From Phocaeicola vulgatus (lineage in GTDB: Bacteria; Bacteroidota; Bacteroidia; Bacteroidales; Tannerellaceae), in NCBI GenBank assembly GCA_022009975.1, contig CP091733.1:1567001-1631000 (forward strand): a DNA stretch of 64,000 bases. Reading direction: 5' to 3'. The notes beneath the pieces were generated by a model. That model did not search any database, had not been told where the DNA came from, and saw only the letters and a list, made by a program, of their open reading frames with translations. How positions within the stretch are numbered: the first letter of the stretch is position 1; every line of letters begins with the position of its first letter. The translations under genes and the position numbers were made by a program. This document shows positions 39,001-48,415 of this stretch, piece after piece.

Positions 39001-40220
39001 TCACTCCAAACTCCTCCGATACCACTCGAAGAGTTTTTGGACACCTTCCTCTATTTCCACTTTATGAGTCCAGCCGAGGGAGTGGAGTTTGCTCACGTCT
39101 ATCAGTTTGCGCATGGTTCCATCGGGCTTGGTAGTATCAAACTCTATCGTTCCTTCAAAACCGACGGTCTTGACTACCAGTTCGGAGAGCCGGCGGATGG
39201 TGAGTTCCTTGCCGGTACCGACATTGATATGGCAATTGCGAATCTCGCCCAATGACGGGATGGCACCGCCACGGCCTTCGGAATTGTTCCTGTCCACTAT
39301 GCCGTCCGTCTTTGCCCCATAAAGACGCTGCTGTATTTTTCTATTCCGATAATGTCACTGAAGTCCACGTTCAGGAGCACATGGACACTGGCATCTGCCA
39401 TGTCTTCGCTCCATAAGAACTCACGAAGGGGTGTGCCCGTGCCCCAAAGTATCACCTTGTTATCATATATCCCGTAAAATTCCAATGCTTTCAATATACG
39501 GTCGTGCGGGTTGTTGCCGTCCACATTGCCTTCACCGATGATGGCACGGAGCTTGTCGGTCGGGTTAATCGGACGTTTGTCCATATCCACCCCGATGCTG
39601 CGCCAGTCGCCTTCATGGATCAACTTCGCCAAATAAATCTTACGCATCATGGCCGGCATCACGTGACTGTTCTCCAAATGGAAATTATCGTTCGGTCCAT
39701 ATAGATTGGTGGGCATGACGGCAATATAGTTCGTACCGTATTGCAAGTTATACGACTCGCACATCTTCAGTCCGGCAATCTTGGCAATGGCATACTCCTC
39801 GTTGGTATATTCCAACGGGGAAGTCAACAGGCAATCCTCCTTCATCGGCTGCGGAGCGTTCTTCGGATAAATACAGGTAGAACCAAGGAAAAGGAGTTTC
39901 TTTACACCATATTTATAGGCATTCTCTATCACATTGCACTGCATCTTCATGTTCTGCATGATGAAATCGGCACGGTAGAGCGAATTGGCCATGATGCCGC
40001 CCACGAAAGCAGCAGACAAGACAACAGCATCGGGACGCTCCTCATCGAAGAAACATGCCACCGCTTGCTGGTCGGTAAGATCCAACTCTTTATGGCTGCG
40101 GCCTATCAGACGGGTGTAGCCACGCTCCATCAGGTTATTCCAAATGGCAGAGCCCACAAGCCCGTGATGTCCTGCTATATATATCTTACTGTCCTTACTT
40201 AACTTTGAACACATAACCAT
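39001..40220 (-). CDS. fcl: GDP-L-fucose synthase (frame broken)
   Basis: Epimerase-reductase converting GDP-4-keto-6-deoxymannose to GDP-L-fucose, about 406 residues. N-terminal NADP site IYIAGHHGLVGSAIWNNL, then LLFLGSTCIYPKNAPQPM, NEEYAIAKIAGLKMCESY (YxxxK), TNLYGPNDNFHLENSHVMP. A missing A in the AAA at 39321-39323 splits it; repair reads KYSSVFYGAKTDGIVDRN. The C-terminal part (INVGTGKELTIRRLSELV) is complete. The central segment after KLIHEGDW (MDKRPINPTDKLRAIIGEG) is longer than in short FclS proteins but typical of Bacteroides. Pairs with gmd upstream. Confidence 0.93.
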
Positions 40221-40226
40221 TGAATA

Positions 40227-41338
40227 TTACTTCACAATGCCCTTTTCCAGATATTCAGCCAAATTCATACGCACCTTGGCGGCAGCTCCTTCAGAAGCGA
40301 CCTTTGCCATATCATGGTCAACCATAATCTTGACAAGCTGCTCAAAAGAGGTGGCATTCGGGTTCCAACCCAATTTAGCCTTCGCCTTTGTCGGGTCGCC
40401 CCAAAGATTAACGACATCGGTAGGACGGTAGAAGTCCGGAGATACTTCCACGAGGGTCTTGCCAACAAGGTTTTCCGGACCGCTCACGCAGATTCCCTTC
40501 TCGTTTTCTTCCTTGCCTTCCCATTTCAACTCGATGCCCACATAATGGAATGCGAGCTGTGCGAACTCGCGCACACTGTGCTGCACGCCCGTAGCGATGA
40601 CATAATCATCCGGTTTGGGAGCTTGAAGGATAAGCCACATACATTCCACATAATCCTTGGCATAACCCCAGTCACGCAGAGAATCGAGATTGCCGAGATA
40701 GAGCTTCTCCTGCCAACCTTGCACGATGCGTGCGGCAGCGAGCGTTATCTTTCGTGTGACAAAGTCTCGCCACGCCGTTCACTCTCATGATTGAAAAGTA
40801 TCCCATTGCAACAGAACATATTGTATGCGTCACGGTATTCCCTTATTATCCAATAACCATATTGTTTGGCAACAGCATAAGGGCTGAACGGATGGAACGG
40901 CGTGTTCTCATTCTGTGGCACCTCCTCCACCTTTCCATAAAGTTCGGAGGTGGAAGCCTGGTAGATTTTACAACTATGGGCAAGTCCGACTTTGCGTACT
41001 GCCTCAATGATACGGAGTACGCCCACCGCATCCACGTCGGCAGTAAACTCCGGGGCATCAAAACTGACCTGCACATGGCTTTGTGCGGCAAGATTATATA
41101 TTTCGGTAGGACGCACCTCTTCCACCACGCCCACGAGAGACATGGAGTCGCCGAGGTCGGCATAGTGAAGGTGGAAATGCGGTTTGCCTTCCAAATGGGC
41201 AATGCGCTCACGGTAATCCACAGACGAACGACGGATTGTACCGTGTACATCATAACCTTTTTCCAACAGCAACTCTGCCAAATAAGATCCATCCTGACCT
41301 GTAACACCCGTAATAAGGGCTATGTTCTGCCTACTCAT
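40227..41338 (-). CDS. gmd: GDP-mannose 4,6-dehydratase (frame broken)
   Basis: First enzyme of GDP-fucose synthesis. About 370 residues with NAD site ALITGVTGQDGSYLAELLLE, catalytic YQASTSELYGKVEEVPQ, SPYAVAKQYGYWI, and RDWGYAKDYVECMW. A missing A in the AAA at 40761-40763 breaks it; repair reads ERRGETFVTRKITLAAARI. It starts 26 bases after upxY ends and is followed by fcl after 6 bases, the usual gmd-fcl pair. Activity of the intact gene is certain from motifs. Confidence 0.94.
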
Positions 41339-41363
41339 AATTAATGTTTAATGTGTGTTTATC

Positions 41364-42158
41364 TTATGTATTACCAGTAGAGGATCCACTTATATTGTGC
41401 TTGGTAGGTTTTGATGCCTCCTGTTCCTCCACCACTTCAAAATCTTCATTATGCACTCCCCGTATAGCGACCGCATAACCACCCAACTCCATGACCAACT
41501 GGCGGTCGCGATCCACACGGATGATGTAACCTTCCAAACCTTTGAACAGACCTGTTATCACACGGAGCTTGACATGATCTTTTGCAAATTTCACAAATGG
41601 GTCACGAAGGAAAGTCACATTTTCCGGATGGCTGGAAACAAGCTCCATAAAGGGCTTCATCACCTTGTGGGCTATACTGGCAGGTTTGCCCGTACTGCAA
41701 TTATTAATCAAATGGTATTGAGGATAATTTGCCCGCAAGAAGGTTTGCAATTCGACGGTTCTACCCTGAAGGAAAACAAGTCCGCTCACTGTCGGCAACA
41801 GCTTTTTGACAACACCCTTTCCGCCCTTCTTCTTTTTATACATATATGAATAATGTATAAAGCATTCATGGGCAGCCTCCGGATGCAAATGGTTATAATC
41901 ATCCACCTGCTTTTTAAAAAGATCCACTTGCCTGTTATGAATCAAAAGATAACCCCAAGGTTTCTCTTTTTCGCCATCTTCCGCATTTCGGTGGGTGACG
42001 TTCCCTTTCCCCTCCTCTTTGCCATTAGATACATCTTCTATTCCTAAGCCCGATTCCTTATCAGTCCCAGTAACATGGATGCCCTTTGGAAAACGCTTGT
42101 TGTCAATAGATTCGTTCTCGTCGGCTATAGAAGGAGTAAGAGAGCAATCCTGCGTCAT
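41364..42158 (-). CDS. UpxY-like NusG-family capsule antiterminator
   Basis: 264-residue NusG paralogue with an N-terminal NGN-type domain (about 66-190: PWGYLLIHNRQVDLFKKQV) and a KOW domain (about 195-240: VITGLFKGLEGYIIRVDRD). UpxY proteins of Bacteroides bind the elongating polymerase at the 5' leader of their own capsule operon and prevent premature termination. The first 65 residues are a low-complexity, acidic extension not typical of UpxY. Its place as first gene upstream of gmd fits. No upxZ gene follows. The leader is about 220 bases from the predicted promoter and has a hairpin near its start. Confidence 0.85.
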   Translation of the reverse strand: MTQDCSLTPSIADENESIDNKRFPKGIHVTGTDKESGLGIEDVSNGKEEGKGNVTHRNAEDGEKEKPWGYLLIHNRQVDLFKKQVDDYNHLHPEAAHECFIHYSYMYKKKKGGKGVVKKLLPTVSGLVFLQGRTVELQTFLRANYPQYHLINNCSTGKPASIAHKVMKPFMELVSSHPENVTFLRDPFVKFAKDHVKLRVITGLFKGLEGYIIRVDRDRQLVMELGGYAVAIRGVHNEDFEVVEEQEASKPTKHNISGSSTGNT

Positions 42159-42355
42159 TTCCTCAATCTATTTTATGTCATTTTTGCCTTCACCCAACTT
42201 AAGGGATAATGCAAGTATATCAATGACACTATTCATAATTAATTCCAATTTAAACTGCCAGATATAAAAGGCAATTGCTTAACATGCCAACATACTTGAC
42301 CGTCTTGTTTTTTCACCCTTTTGTGGCTTTAAACCTCATCACATTCCATCCGAGT

Positions 42356-42391
42356 CTTCTAAAATAAGACTTCATCTTGCGCACAAAGATA
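42356..42391 (-). promoter_or_regulatory. Capsule operon -7 box and leader hairpin
   Basis: TATCTTTG on the minus strand (42384-42391) is a full -7 box; the -33 element is not clear. Just downstream, the leader can form a 6-base hairpin (AGTCTT, loop, AAGACT at about 42356-42375), a candidate UpxY recognition site as for other NusG paralogues (inference). Confidence 0.5.
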
Positions 42392-42499
42392 CTACTTAAT
42401 TTGCATTTATTATCCTTTTCGGATAGAAATTCTGATAACTATTTGCGGCTTCATGCGGAAACATATAACGTGTTGTCCATGTTTTGAACTTGCATCCAA

Positions 42500-42586
42500 C
42501 AAAAGCTTACTACCTTTTTTCAAAAAGCATACTACCTTTTCTCAAAAAGCATACTACCTTTTTCCAAAAAGCTTACTACCTTTTTT
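42500..42586. repeat. Four tandem 21-22 base repeats
   Basis: Units starting at 42500, 42521, 42543 and 42565 with consensus CAAAAAGCWTACTACCTTTT. Each has an A-run, a 10-base core and a T-run, like the GAAAAACATTGGACGTTTTT units elsewhere. Not CRISPR: no spacers. Confidence 0.8.
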
Positions 42587-42790
42587 AAAAGAGCTCGGAG
42601 GTGGTATTGGAGCTGTTATTAAATCGGTGCAAAACAGCCCCTTGTCCAGAGTCGGCTTGAATTGAGTTCTCCATTCAAATATTTGCAAATATCAAGATTT
42701 TTTACGAATATTGCATCATGGTTGCGTACAAGGGAAAATGCGCTACTTCTAAACACAAATCTATATAACATTTAAATCCATCATCGTAGT

Positions 42791-43444
42791 ATGGAAATAA
42801 TCAACTTAGGAGAAAACAACTCCATCTTGAACCAGTTCGTGGCAGAGCTGCGTGATATTCATATACAGAAAGACCGCCTTCGTTTCAGACGGAACATCGA
42901 ACGTGCCGGGGAAATCATGGCATACGAAATCAGCAAACGGTTCGACTGGCACATGGAAAAAGTGGAATCACCGTTGGGAATTGCCGACATGCGATTGCCG
43001 CAACAAGATGTAGTCGTCGGCACAATCCTCCGCGCCGGCTTGCCATTCCATCAGGGATTCCTCAACTATTTAGACCATGCAGGGAATGCGTTCGTGTCAG
43101 CTTACCGCAAATACAAAGACCGGTTGAATTTCGACATCCATATCGAATACATCGCTTCTCCACGGATAGAGGGAAAGACTCTGATCATAACCGACCCGAT
43201 GCTTGCCACCGGCAGCTCCATGGAACTTGCCTACGAAGCATTGCTGACAAAAGGTCAACCTAAACATATCCATGTGGCATCCATCATTGCCAGCCGTCAA
43301 GCCGTCGAATATATAAAGGAGAAAATGCCTGCCGACAAAACAACCGTATGGTTGGCAGCAGTAGACGAGCAGTTGGACGACCACTCCTATATTGTCCCCG
43401 GACTGGGAGATGCCGGAGACCTTGCATTCGGAGAGAAAGAATAA
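42791..43444 (+). CDS. upp: Uracil phosphoribosyltransferase
   Basis: Pyrimidine salvage enzyme making UMP from uracil and PRPP, 217 residues, full length. PRPP site LIITDPMLATGSSMELA and the uracil-binding C-terminal PGLGDAGDLAFG are both present, with RAGLPFHQGFLNYL before them. ATG start gives MEIINLGENNSILNQFV, typical for Bacteroidales. Stands alone, divergent from the capsule locus. Confidence 0.96.
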   Translation: MEIINLGENNSILNQFVAELRDIHIQKDRLRFRRNIERAGEIMAYEISKRFDWHMEKVESPLGIADMRLPQQDVVVGTILRAGLPFHQGFLNYLDHAGNAFVSAYRKYKDRLNFDIHIEYIASPRIEGKTLIITDPMLATGSSMELAYEALLTKGQPKHIHVASIIASRQAVEYIKEKMPADKTTVWLAAVDEQLDDHSYIVPGLGDAGDLAFGEKE

Positions 43445-43497
43445 CCGCAAAGGGGCGATATTTCTTCCAAATCCAAAGTTTATAAGAAAATCTTGAT

Positions 43498-43505
43498 TAA
43501 CTTTG
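43498..43505 (+). promoter_or_regulatory. -7 box before the nucleotidyltransferase gene
   Basis: TAACTTTG (43498-43505) matches the Bacteroidetes -7 consensus 33 bases before the ATG; no clear -33 element. Confidence 0.45.
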
Positions 43506-43538
43506 CACGCAAAGAGTATTTTTAAATTTTAATTACAC

Positions 43539-44441
43539 ATGAAACCTACATTATTTGTATTAGCAGCCGGAATGGGTAGCCGTTACGGTGGCTTGAAACA
43601 GTTGGACGGTCTTGGACCAAACGGTGAAACAATCATGGATTACTCTATATTTGACGCAATCCGCGGCGGATTCGGAAAGTTGGTATTCGTCATCCGCAAA
43701 TCTTTCGAACAAGACTTCCGTGAAAAAATCATTTCCAAGTATGAGAATCATATTCCTGTAGAAGTTGTATTCCAGGACTTGAATGACCTGCCAGCAGGTT
43801 TCACTTGCCCGGAAGGCCGTCAAAAGCCATGGGGAACCAACCACGCTGTATTGATGGGTAAAAACGTCATCAAAGAGCCGTTCGCTGTTATCAATGCAGA
43901 CGACTTCTATGGCCGTGACAGCTTTGCCGTATTAGGCAAATGGTTGACTGAAGCTACAGGCAAAAAGAACGAATATTGCATGGTAGGCTACCGTGTAGGA
44001 AACACATTGAGCGAAAGTGGTTCTGTTGCACGCGGTGTTTGCGAAACCAACGCAGAAGGTTATCTGACAGGTGTCGTTGAACGTACTGCCATCGAACGCA
44101 TCGACGGAGACATCCAGTTTACCGACGAGAATGGTAAGAAGGTCGTTTTGGAAGAAAACACACCAGTATCCATGAACATGTGGGGATTCACTCCAGACTA
44201 CTTCCAGTATTCAGAAGACTATTTTGTTGACTTCTTGAAGGAGAACATCAGCAACTTGAAATGTGAATACTTCATTCCTTTGATGGTTAACGAATTGATT
44301 CAAAAAGGAACCGCAACAGTGAAAGTATTGGACACTACTTCTAAATGGTTTGGTGTTACATACGCAGCTGACCGCCAAGGCGTGGTAGACAAAATCCAAG
44401 CATTGGTAGATGCAGGAGAGTATCCAAATAAGTTATTCTAA
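43539..44441 (+). CDS. Nucleotidyltransferase family protein (NTP-transferase, sugar nucleotide synthesis type)
   Basis: 300-residue GT-A-like nucleotidyltransferase. N-terminal LFVLAAGMGSRYGGLKQLDG is the nucleotide-binding G-x-G-x-R loop with a following Lys. Mg-binding Asp in FAVINADDFYGRDSF; further NMWGFTPDYFQ and KWFGVTYAADR. Members couple NTP with a sugar phosphate; the substrate is not determined. Located between upp and a two-component system, not in the capsule operon. Intact frame. Confidence 0.9.
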   Translation: MKPTLFVLAAGMGSRYGGLKQLDGLGPNGETIMDYSIFDAIRGGFGKLVFVIRKSFEQDFREKIISKYENHIPVEVVFQDLNDLPAGFTCPEGRQKPWGTNHAVLMGKNVIKEPFAVINADDFYGRDSFAVLGKWLTEATGKKNEYCMVGYRVGNTLSESGSVARGVCETNAEGYLTGVVERTAIERIDGDIQFTDENGKKVVLEENTPVSMNMWGFTPDYFQYSEDYFVDFLKENISNLKCEYFIPLMVNELIQKGTATVKVLDTTSKWFGVTYAADRQGVVDKIQALVDAGEYPNKLF

Positions 44442-44453
44442 TAAAACCTATGG

Positions 44454-44578
44454 GGCGGTGCGTCAGAATTGGTAAAATGCAAGGCGCTGAAGAGGAGACC
44501 GGCAGGAGTTTACGGATGTAAATGGCCATGGTCGGATTCCGGAAGCAACGCAGCAGTTTGCAATGATGACGCACCGCC
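44454..44578. repeat. Inverted-repeat-bounded GC-rich element
   Basis: Perfect 12-base arms GGCGGTGCGTCA (44454-44465) and its complement (44567-44578) enclose 101 bases that are clearly more GC-rich than the surroundings and internally palindromic (TGGCCATGG). It lies 13 bases after the nucleotidyltransferase stop. A related element is at 63881-63957 and one arm at 3054-3065. It may be a MITE-like repeat or a complex terminator. Confidence 0.75.
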
Positions 44579-44702
44579 TTCTTTCCTTTGTAACCCAAAT
44601 GTAACAACTGTTTCACCTTCCCGAAACATCATTCCTATACTTTTGCCTCGTGGTTCTGACAGAGCAACTACATTAAACAAGAACATTAAACGAATGGGCA
44701 CA

Positions 44703-45399
44703 ATGACAAAGCAACCGTTTCATCTTTTAGTCGTAGACGACGAAGAGGACTTATGTGAAATCTTACAGTTCAATTTGGAAGCTGAAGGATATAACGTAGA
44801 CACAGCGTACAGTGCGGAAGAAGCATTGACGTTGGACCTGACCCAGTATGACCTGCTGTTGTTGGACGTAATGATGGGAAAGATTTCAGGTTTCAAAATG
44901 GCAAGCATGTTACGTGAAAAGCGAGACTGCCGACCTGCCTATCATATTCCTGACAGCAAAGGACACAGAAAATGACATGCTGACGGGATTCAACTTGGGT
45001 GCCGATGATTATATCCCCAAACCTTTTTCCATCCGCCAGGTCTTGGCACGGGTGAAAGCGGTCTTACGACGCAGCAAAGAGAGCAAAGGGGAAAAGGATA
45101 AGAATATACTCACCTACAAGACCCTGAAACTCGACATCGAACAAATAAAAGTGTACATAGACGGGGACGAGATTGCCCTCACCAAAAAAGAGTTTGAAAT
45201 CCTACGCCTCTTCTTGGAGAACATCAACCACGTATTCACTCGTGACGAATTCCTCACCAAGATATGGAAAGAGGAGGTTTATGTACTCGACCGGACCATC
45301 GATGTCAACATAACCCGGTTGAGGAAGAAAATAGGAGAATATGGAAAGAACATCGTTACCCGCTTAGGGTTTGGTTACTGTTTGAAGGATAATGGATAA
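44703..45399 (+). CDS. OmpR/PhoB-family response regulator (frame broken)
   Basis: About 232 residues. Receiver domain FHLLVVDDEEDLCEILQFNL with phosphoacceptor Asp in LLLLDVMMGKISG, then FLTAKDTEND and Lys in YIPKPFSIRQVL. Winged-helix output ALTKKEFEILRLFLEN, TRDEFLTKIWKEE and TIDVNITRLRKKIG. One extra A in the AAAA at 44917-44920 splits the receiver; without it the frame continues SETADLPIIFLTAKD. ATG 44703 (MTKQPFHLLVV) or 44694 is the start. Resembles Bacteroides RprY. The histidine kinase overlaps its end by 8 bases. Confidence 0.88.
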
Positions 45400-47172
45400 A
45401 GAGAGACAAACAATCCGGAAAGAGAGATTCATCCCATTCAGCCAAAGGCTGTTTTGGTCTATATTTTTCATGTTCTTAGGTTTTGTCGGATGCATGCTTA
45501 TATTCCAATACCAAAGAGAGTCCGAATTCACCCAAGAGAAATTGGATGCAGTGCTGCGAAGCTATAACTATGAACTCCATTACAAGATACAGCAAGCCGG
45601 TCCAAACCAACGGACAGACAGCATCGTGAAGGATTTCCTGAAAGAGATCCCTCATAAGGATATCCGTTTCACAATCATAAACCCGGAGGGGAAAGTCCTG
45701 TTCGACAATATCGGCAATGACATCCGGTCCAACCATAACGACCGGAGCGAAGTGCTCAAAGCCCGCCAACAAGAAAAGAGTTTTACTATCCGCGCTTCGG
45801 GAACAACTGGCATCCGCTATTTCTATTCCGCATTGGACCTCAACCATTATATCTATCGAGCTGCCATTCCTTACGAACCTTACGCCAAGGGAGAGTTGTC
45901 CATCAACAAGGACTTCATCTACTTCACGTGCGTCATGATGTTGATTTTCATGTTTGTCCTCTCCCGCTTCACTTTAAGTCTCGGACAGACGATATCCAAA
46001 CTGCGTGATTTCGCCCGCAATATCCGGGATGTGAAACGGGGACGAAGAATATAATTTCCCTAATGATGAATTGGGCGATATCTCCAAGCAGGTCGTCACC
46101 CTTTACAACAAACAACAAAAGGCGAAGAATGATTTGGCAATCGAGCGCGAGAAAATCATCAAACATTTCCAATATGCGAGGGAAGGCGTTGCCATGTTTA
46201 CAGACGAAGACAAGGAAATCCTGTCCAACATCCTCTATATCCAATTTGCCAACTTGATATCGGACACAGAAATCCGGTTGCCGGAAGAGGTCATTGACCT
46301 GCCGGAAATGGCTCCAGTCAAATCCTTTTTAGAGAGCGAACGGCAGGAGAATCCAAAACGGATACTCCGGAAAACCTTTACCATCGACAAAGGCGGCAAG
46401 ACTTTCTTGGTGGAATGCCTCCTGTTCCTCAACAAAAGCTATGAAATCTCCATCAACGACATTTCACGGCAAGAGGAAAGAGAGCAGGATGAAAAGGCAA
46501 TTGACACAGAACATCGCCCACGAACTGAAAACGCCTGTCAGCAGTATCCAAGGATATTTGGAAACAATCATCTCCAATCCCAACTTGCCGGAAGAGAAAA
46601 AGGAATTCTTCCTTGAACGCTGTTATTCCCAAAGCACCCGGCTTGCCGGATTGTTGCAGGACATATCAGTCTTGAACCGCTTGGACGAAGCCGGGACTAT
46701 GTATGATTTGTCCCAAGTGAACTTATACCAACTGGTTCATGACATCCAAAAAGAGTGCACACAGAAAATGGAAGAGAAAGAGATGACATGCACCGTCCGG
46801 ATTCCTGAAGATGCACAGATAGAAGGAAACCATTCCCTTCTTTATTCGATATTCCGCAATTTGTTTGACAATGCGATCGCTTATGCCGGAACTGGCACGC
46901 ACATAGCCGTCAATTGTTATAAAGAAGACAAGGGATTTTACTACTTCAGCTTTTCCGATAATGGAGTCGGCGTGGAAGAAGACCATATCAATCGCATCTT
47001 CGAGCGGTTCTACAGGGTTGACAAAGGCAGAAGCCGGAAATTGGGTGGCACCGGATTAGGACTTTCCATCGTCAAGAACGCTGTCCTTTTCCATAAAGGA
47101 CAAATCTCAGCCAAAAGCACTCCAGGCAAAGGAATCCAGTTCTTTTTCACCTTGAAAAAAGAGTTATCCTAA
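45392..47172 (+). CDS. Sensor histidine kinase partner (two frame breaks)
   Basis: Membrane sensor kinase of about 593 residues, RprX-like. Two membrane helices flank a periplasmic domain: about 17-37 (LFWSIFFMFLGFVGCMLIF) and 176-194 (IYFTCVMMLIFMFVLSR). A cytoplasmic linker is followed by the HisKA site NIAHELKTPVSSIQGYLET, N-box IFRNLFDNAIAYAG, and G-boxes SDNGVGVEEDH and LGGTGLGLSIVKN. Breaks: GGGG at 46038-46041 (one extra; repair gives VKRDEEYNFPNDELGDIS) and AAA at 46477-46479 (one extra). The signal sensed is unknown. It overlaps the regulator gene, so one transcript is expected. Confidence 0.87.
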
Positions 47173-47183
47173 TATTAGAAACT

Positions 47184-47215
47184 GTTGCTTATATCCTTAA
47201 AAGCACATATCTTTG
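47184..47215 (+). promoter_or_regulatory. Promoter of the BtuF-like operon
   Basis: GTTG (47184-47187), 20 bases, TATCTTTG (47208-47215), 20 bases before the ATG. The 62-base gap is too short for a cobalamin riboswitch. Confidence 0.7.
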
Positions 47216-47234
47216 CGAGAAAAATAATATTCAG

Positions 47235-48392
47235 ATGGAGAAATTATTTATAAGCATTTTTATGCTGCTCTCTTTTTCTTTTTTCGCTTGCCAACCTTCG
47301 AACAAACAGAAAGGTGGAAGCGATGCATCCGTCGCCCAAACTGAATCGAGCAAAGGTGATTACATGAAATTAGACTATGCCAAAGGTTTTGAAGTACGCA
47401 AAATAGCAGATAACATCCGCTTGATAGATATCCATGACCCGCAAAACGAGCGCACAGAAGTTTATCACCTCGCTTTTATCTCGTCTGACGCAAACCTGTC
47501 CGATATTCCTGCCGGATATACTCCTATCCGAGTGCCTATCAAAAAGGCGATTTGCATGACATCGCTGCAAGTTTCCAATTTCATCAAGCTGAATGCTTAT
47601 GACTACATAGCGGGAACAACCAGTGCCCGGCATTTGTTCAACCCGGAAATAAAGAAGCGCATCAAAGAAAAGAGGATCATCAAAATCGGGATGGAGGGGA
47701 ACTTCGACAATGAAGATATCATCGCGGCAAACCCGGATGTGATTCTTATCTCCCCTTTCAAAAGAGGCGGCTATGAAGCATTGAAAGATGCAGGAATCCC
47801 ATTGATTCCCCATTTAGGATATAAGGAGATGACTCCATTGGGACAAGCAGAATGGATTAAGTTTGTAGGCATGCTTATCGGCCAAGAAGAGTTGGCAGAA
47901 CAGACATTCAACGGGATAGCCACCAAATACAACAATTTGAAGCAGATGGTGGCGAATATCGACAAACGACCGACTGTGTTCAGTGGAGAAATCCATGGTG
48001 GAAACTGGTATGCTGTCGGTGGAAGAAGTTTCCTTGCCCAGCTGATAGAAGATGCCGGTGCCGACTATTTCCTAAAAGAGGACGAGCACTCAGGTGGTAT
48101 CAATTTGGATTTCGAGACAGTATATAGCCAAGCCGAAGATGCCGATTATTGGCGCATCGTCAATAGTTTCCAAGGCACTTTCAGCTACAATGCCTTAAAA
48201 GAAGAAGATGCCCGCTATGCCGACTTCAAAGCGTTCAAAGAGAAGAAAGTCATTTATTGCAATATGCGGACAACACCATTCTATGAAGGAATGCCTGTGG
48301 AACCGGAATTGGTTTTGTCCGACTTGATAAAAATCTTTTATCCCGATTTGTTACCCGATTACGAACCCCATTATTATGAACTGCTGCCATAA
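47235..48392 (+). CDS. BtuF/FecB-like substrate-binding lipoprotein
   Basis: 385-residue periplasmic/lipid-anchored binding protein of the iron-siderophore/cobalamin ABC family. Signal peptide MEKLFISIFMLLSFSFFACQ with lipobox Cys19 (FFAC). Then a linker, KKAICMTSLQVSNFIKL, AANPDVILISPF, and the long inter-lobe helix region (KFVGMLIGQEELAEQTF). First gene of a three-gene operon (permease after 24 bases). Cobalamin or corrinoid uptake is favoured by the adjacent cob operon, but iron complexes or hemin are possible. Confidence 0.85.
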   Translation: MEKLFISIFMLLSFSFFACQPSNKQKGGSDASVAQTESSKGDYMKLDYAKGFEVRKIADNIRLIDIHDPQNERTEVYHLAFISSDANLSDIPAGYTPIRVPIKKAICMTSLQVSNFIKLNAYDYIAGTTSARHLFNPEIKKRIKEKRIIKIGMEGNFDNEDIIAANPDVILISPFKRGGYEALKDAGIPLIPHLGYKEMTPLGQAEWIKFVGMLIGQEELAEQTFNGIATKYNNLKQMVANIDKRPTVFSGEIHGGNWYAVGGRSFLAQLIEDAGADYFLKEDEHSGGINLDFETVYSQAEDADYWRIVNSFQGTFSYNALKEEDARYADFKAFKEKKVIYCNMRTTPFYEGMPVEPELVLSDLIKIFYPDLLPDYEPHYYELLP

Positions 48393-48415
48393 AACGGTAG
48401 ATAAAGGATATCAAG

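Larger units (their letters stand above)
42159..42790. other. Divergent intergenic region between upxY-like gene and upp
   Basis: 632 bases without a gene. It holds the capsule promoter and leader (minus), a four-copy tandem repeat, and the upstream region of upp. No invertible-promoter inverted repeats were seen. Confidence 0.6.

Noticed and set aside
42500..42586. Possible CRISPR array
   Set aside because: Units are contiguous with no unique spacers and no cas genes nearby; simple tandem repeat.
42159..42790. Invertible capsule promoter
   Set aside because: No inverted repeats flanking the -7 box and no recombinase gene nearby.
44469..44702. N-terminal extension of the response regulator
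   Set aside because: The upstream open frame runs through the inverted-repeat element; the receiver domain starts at MTKQPFHLLVVDD.
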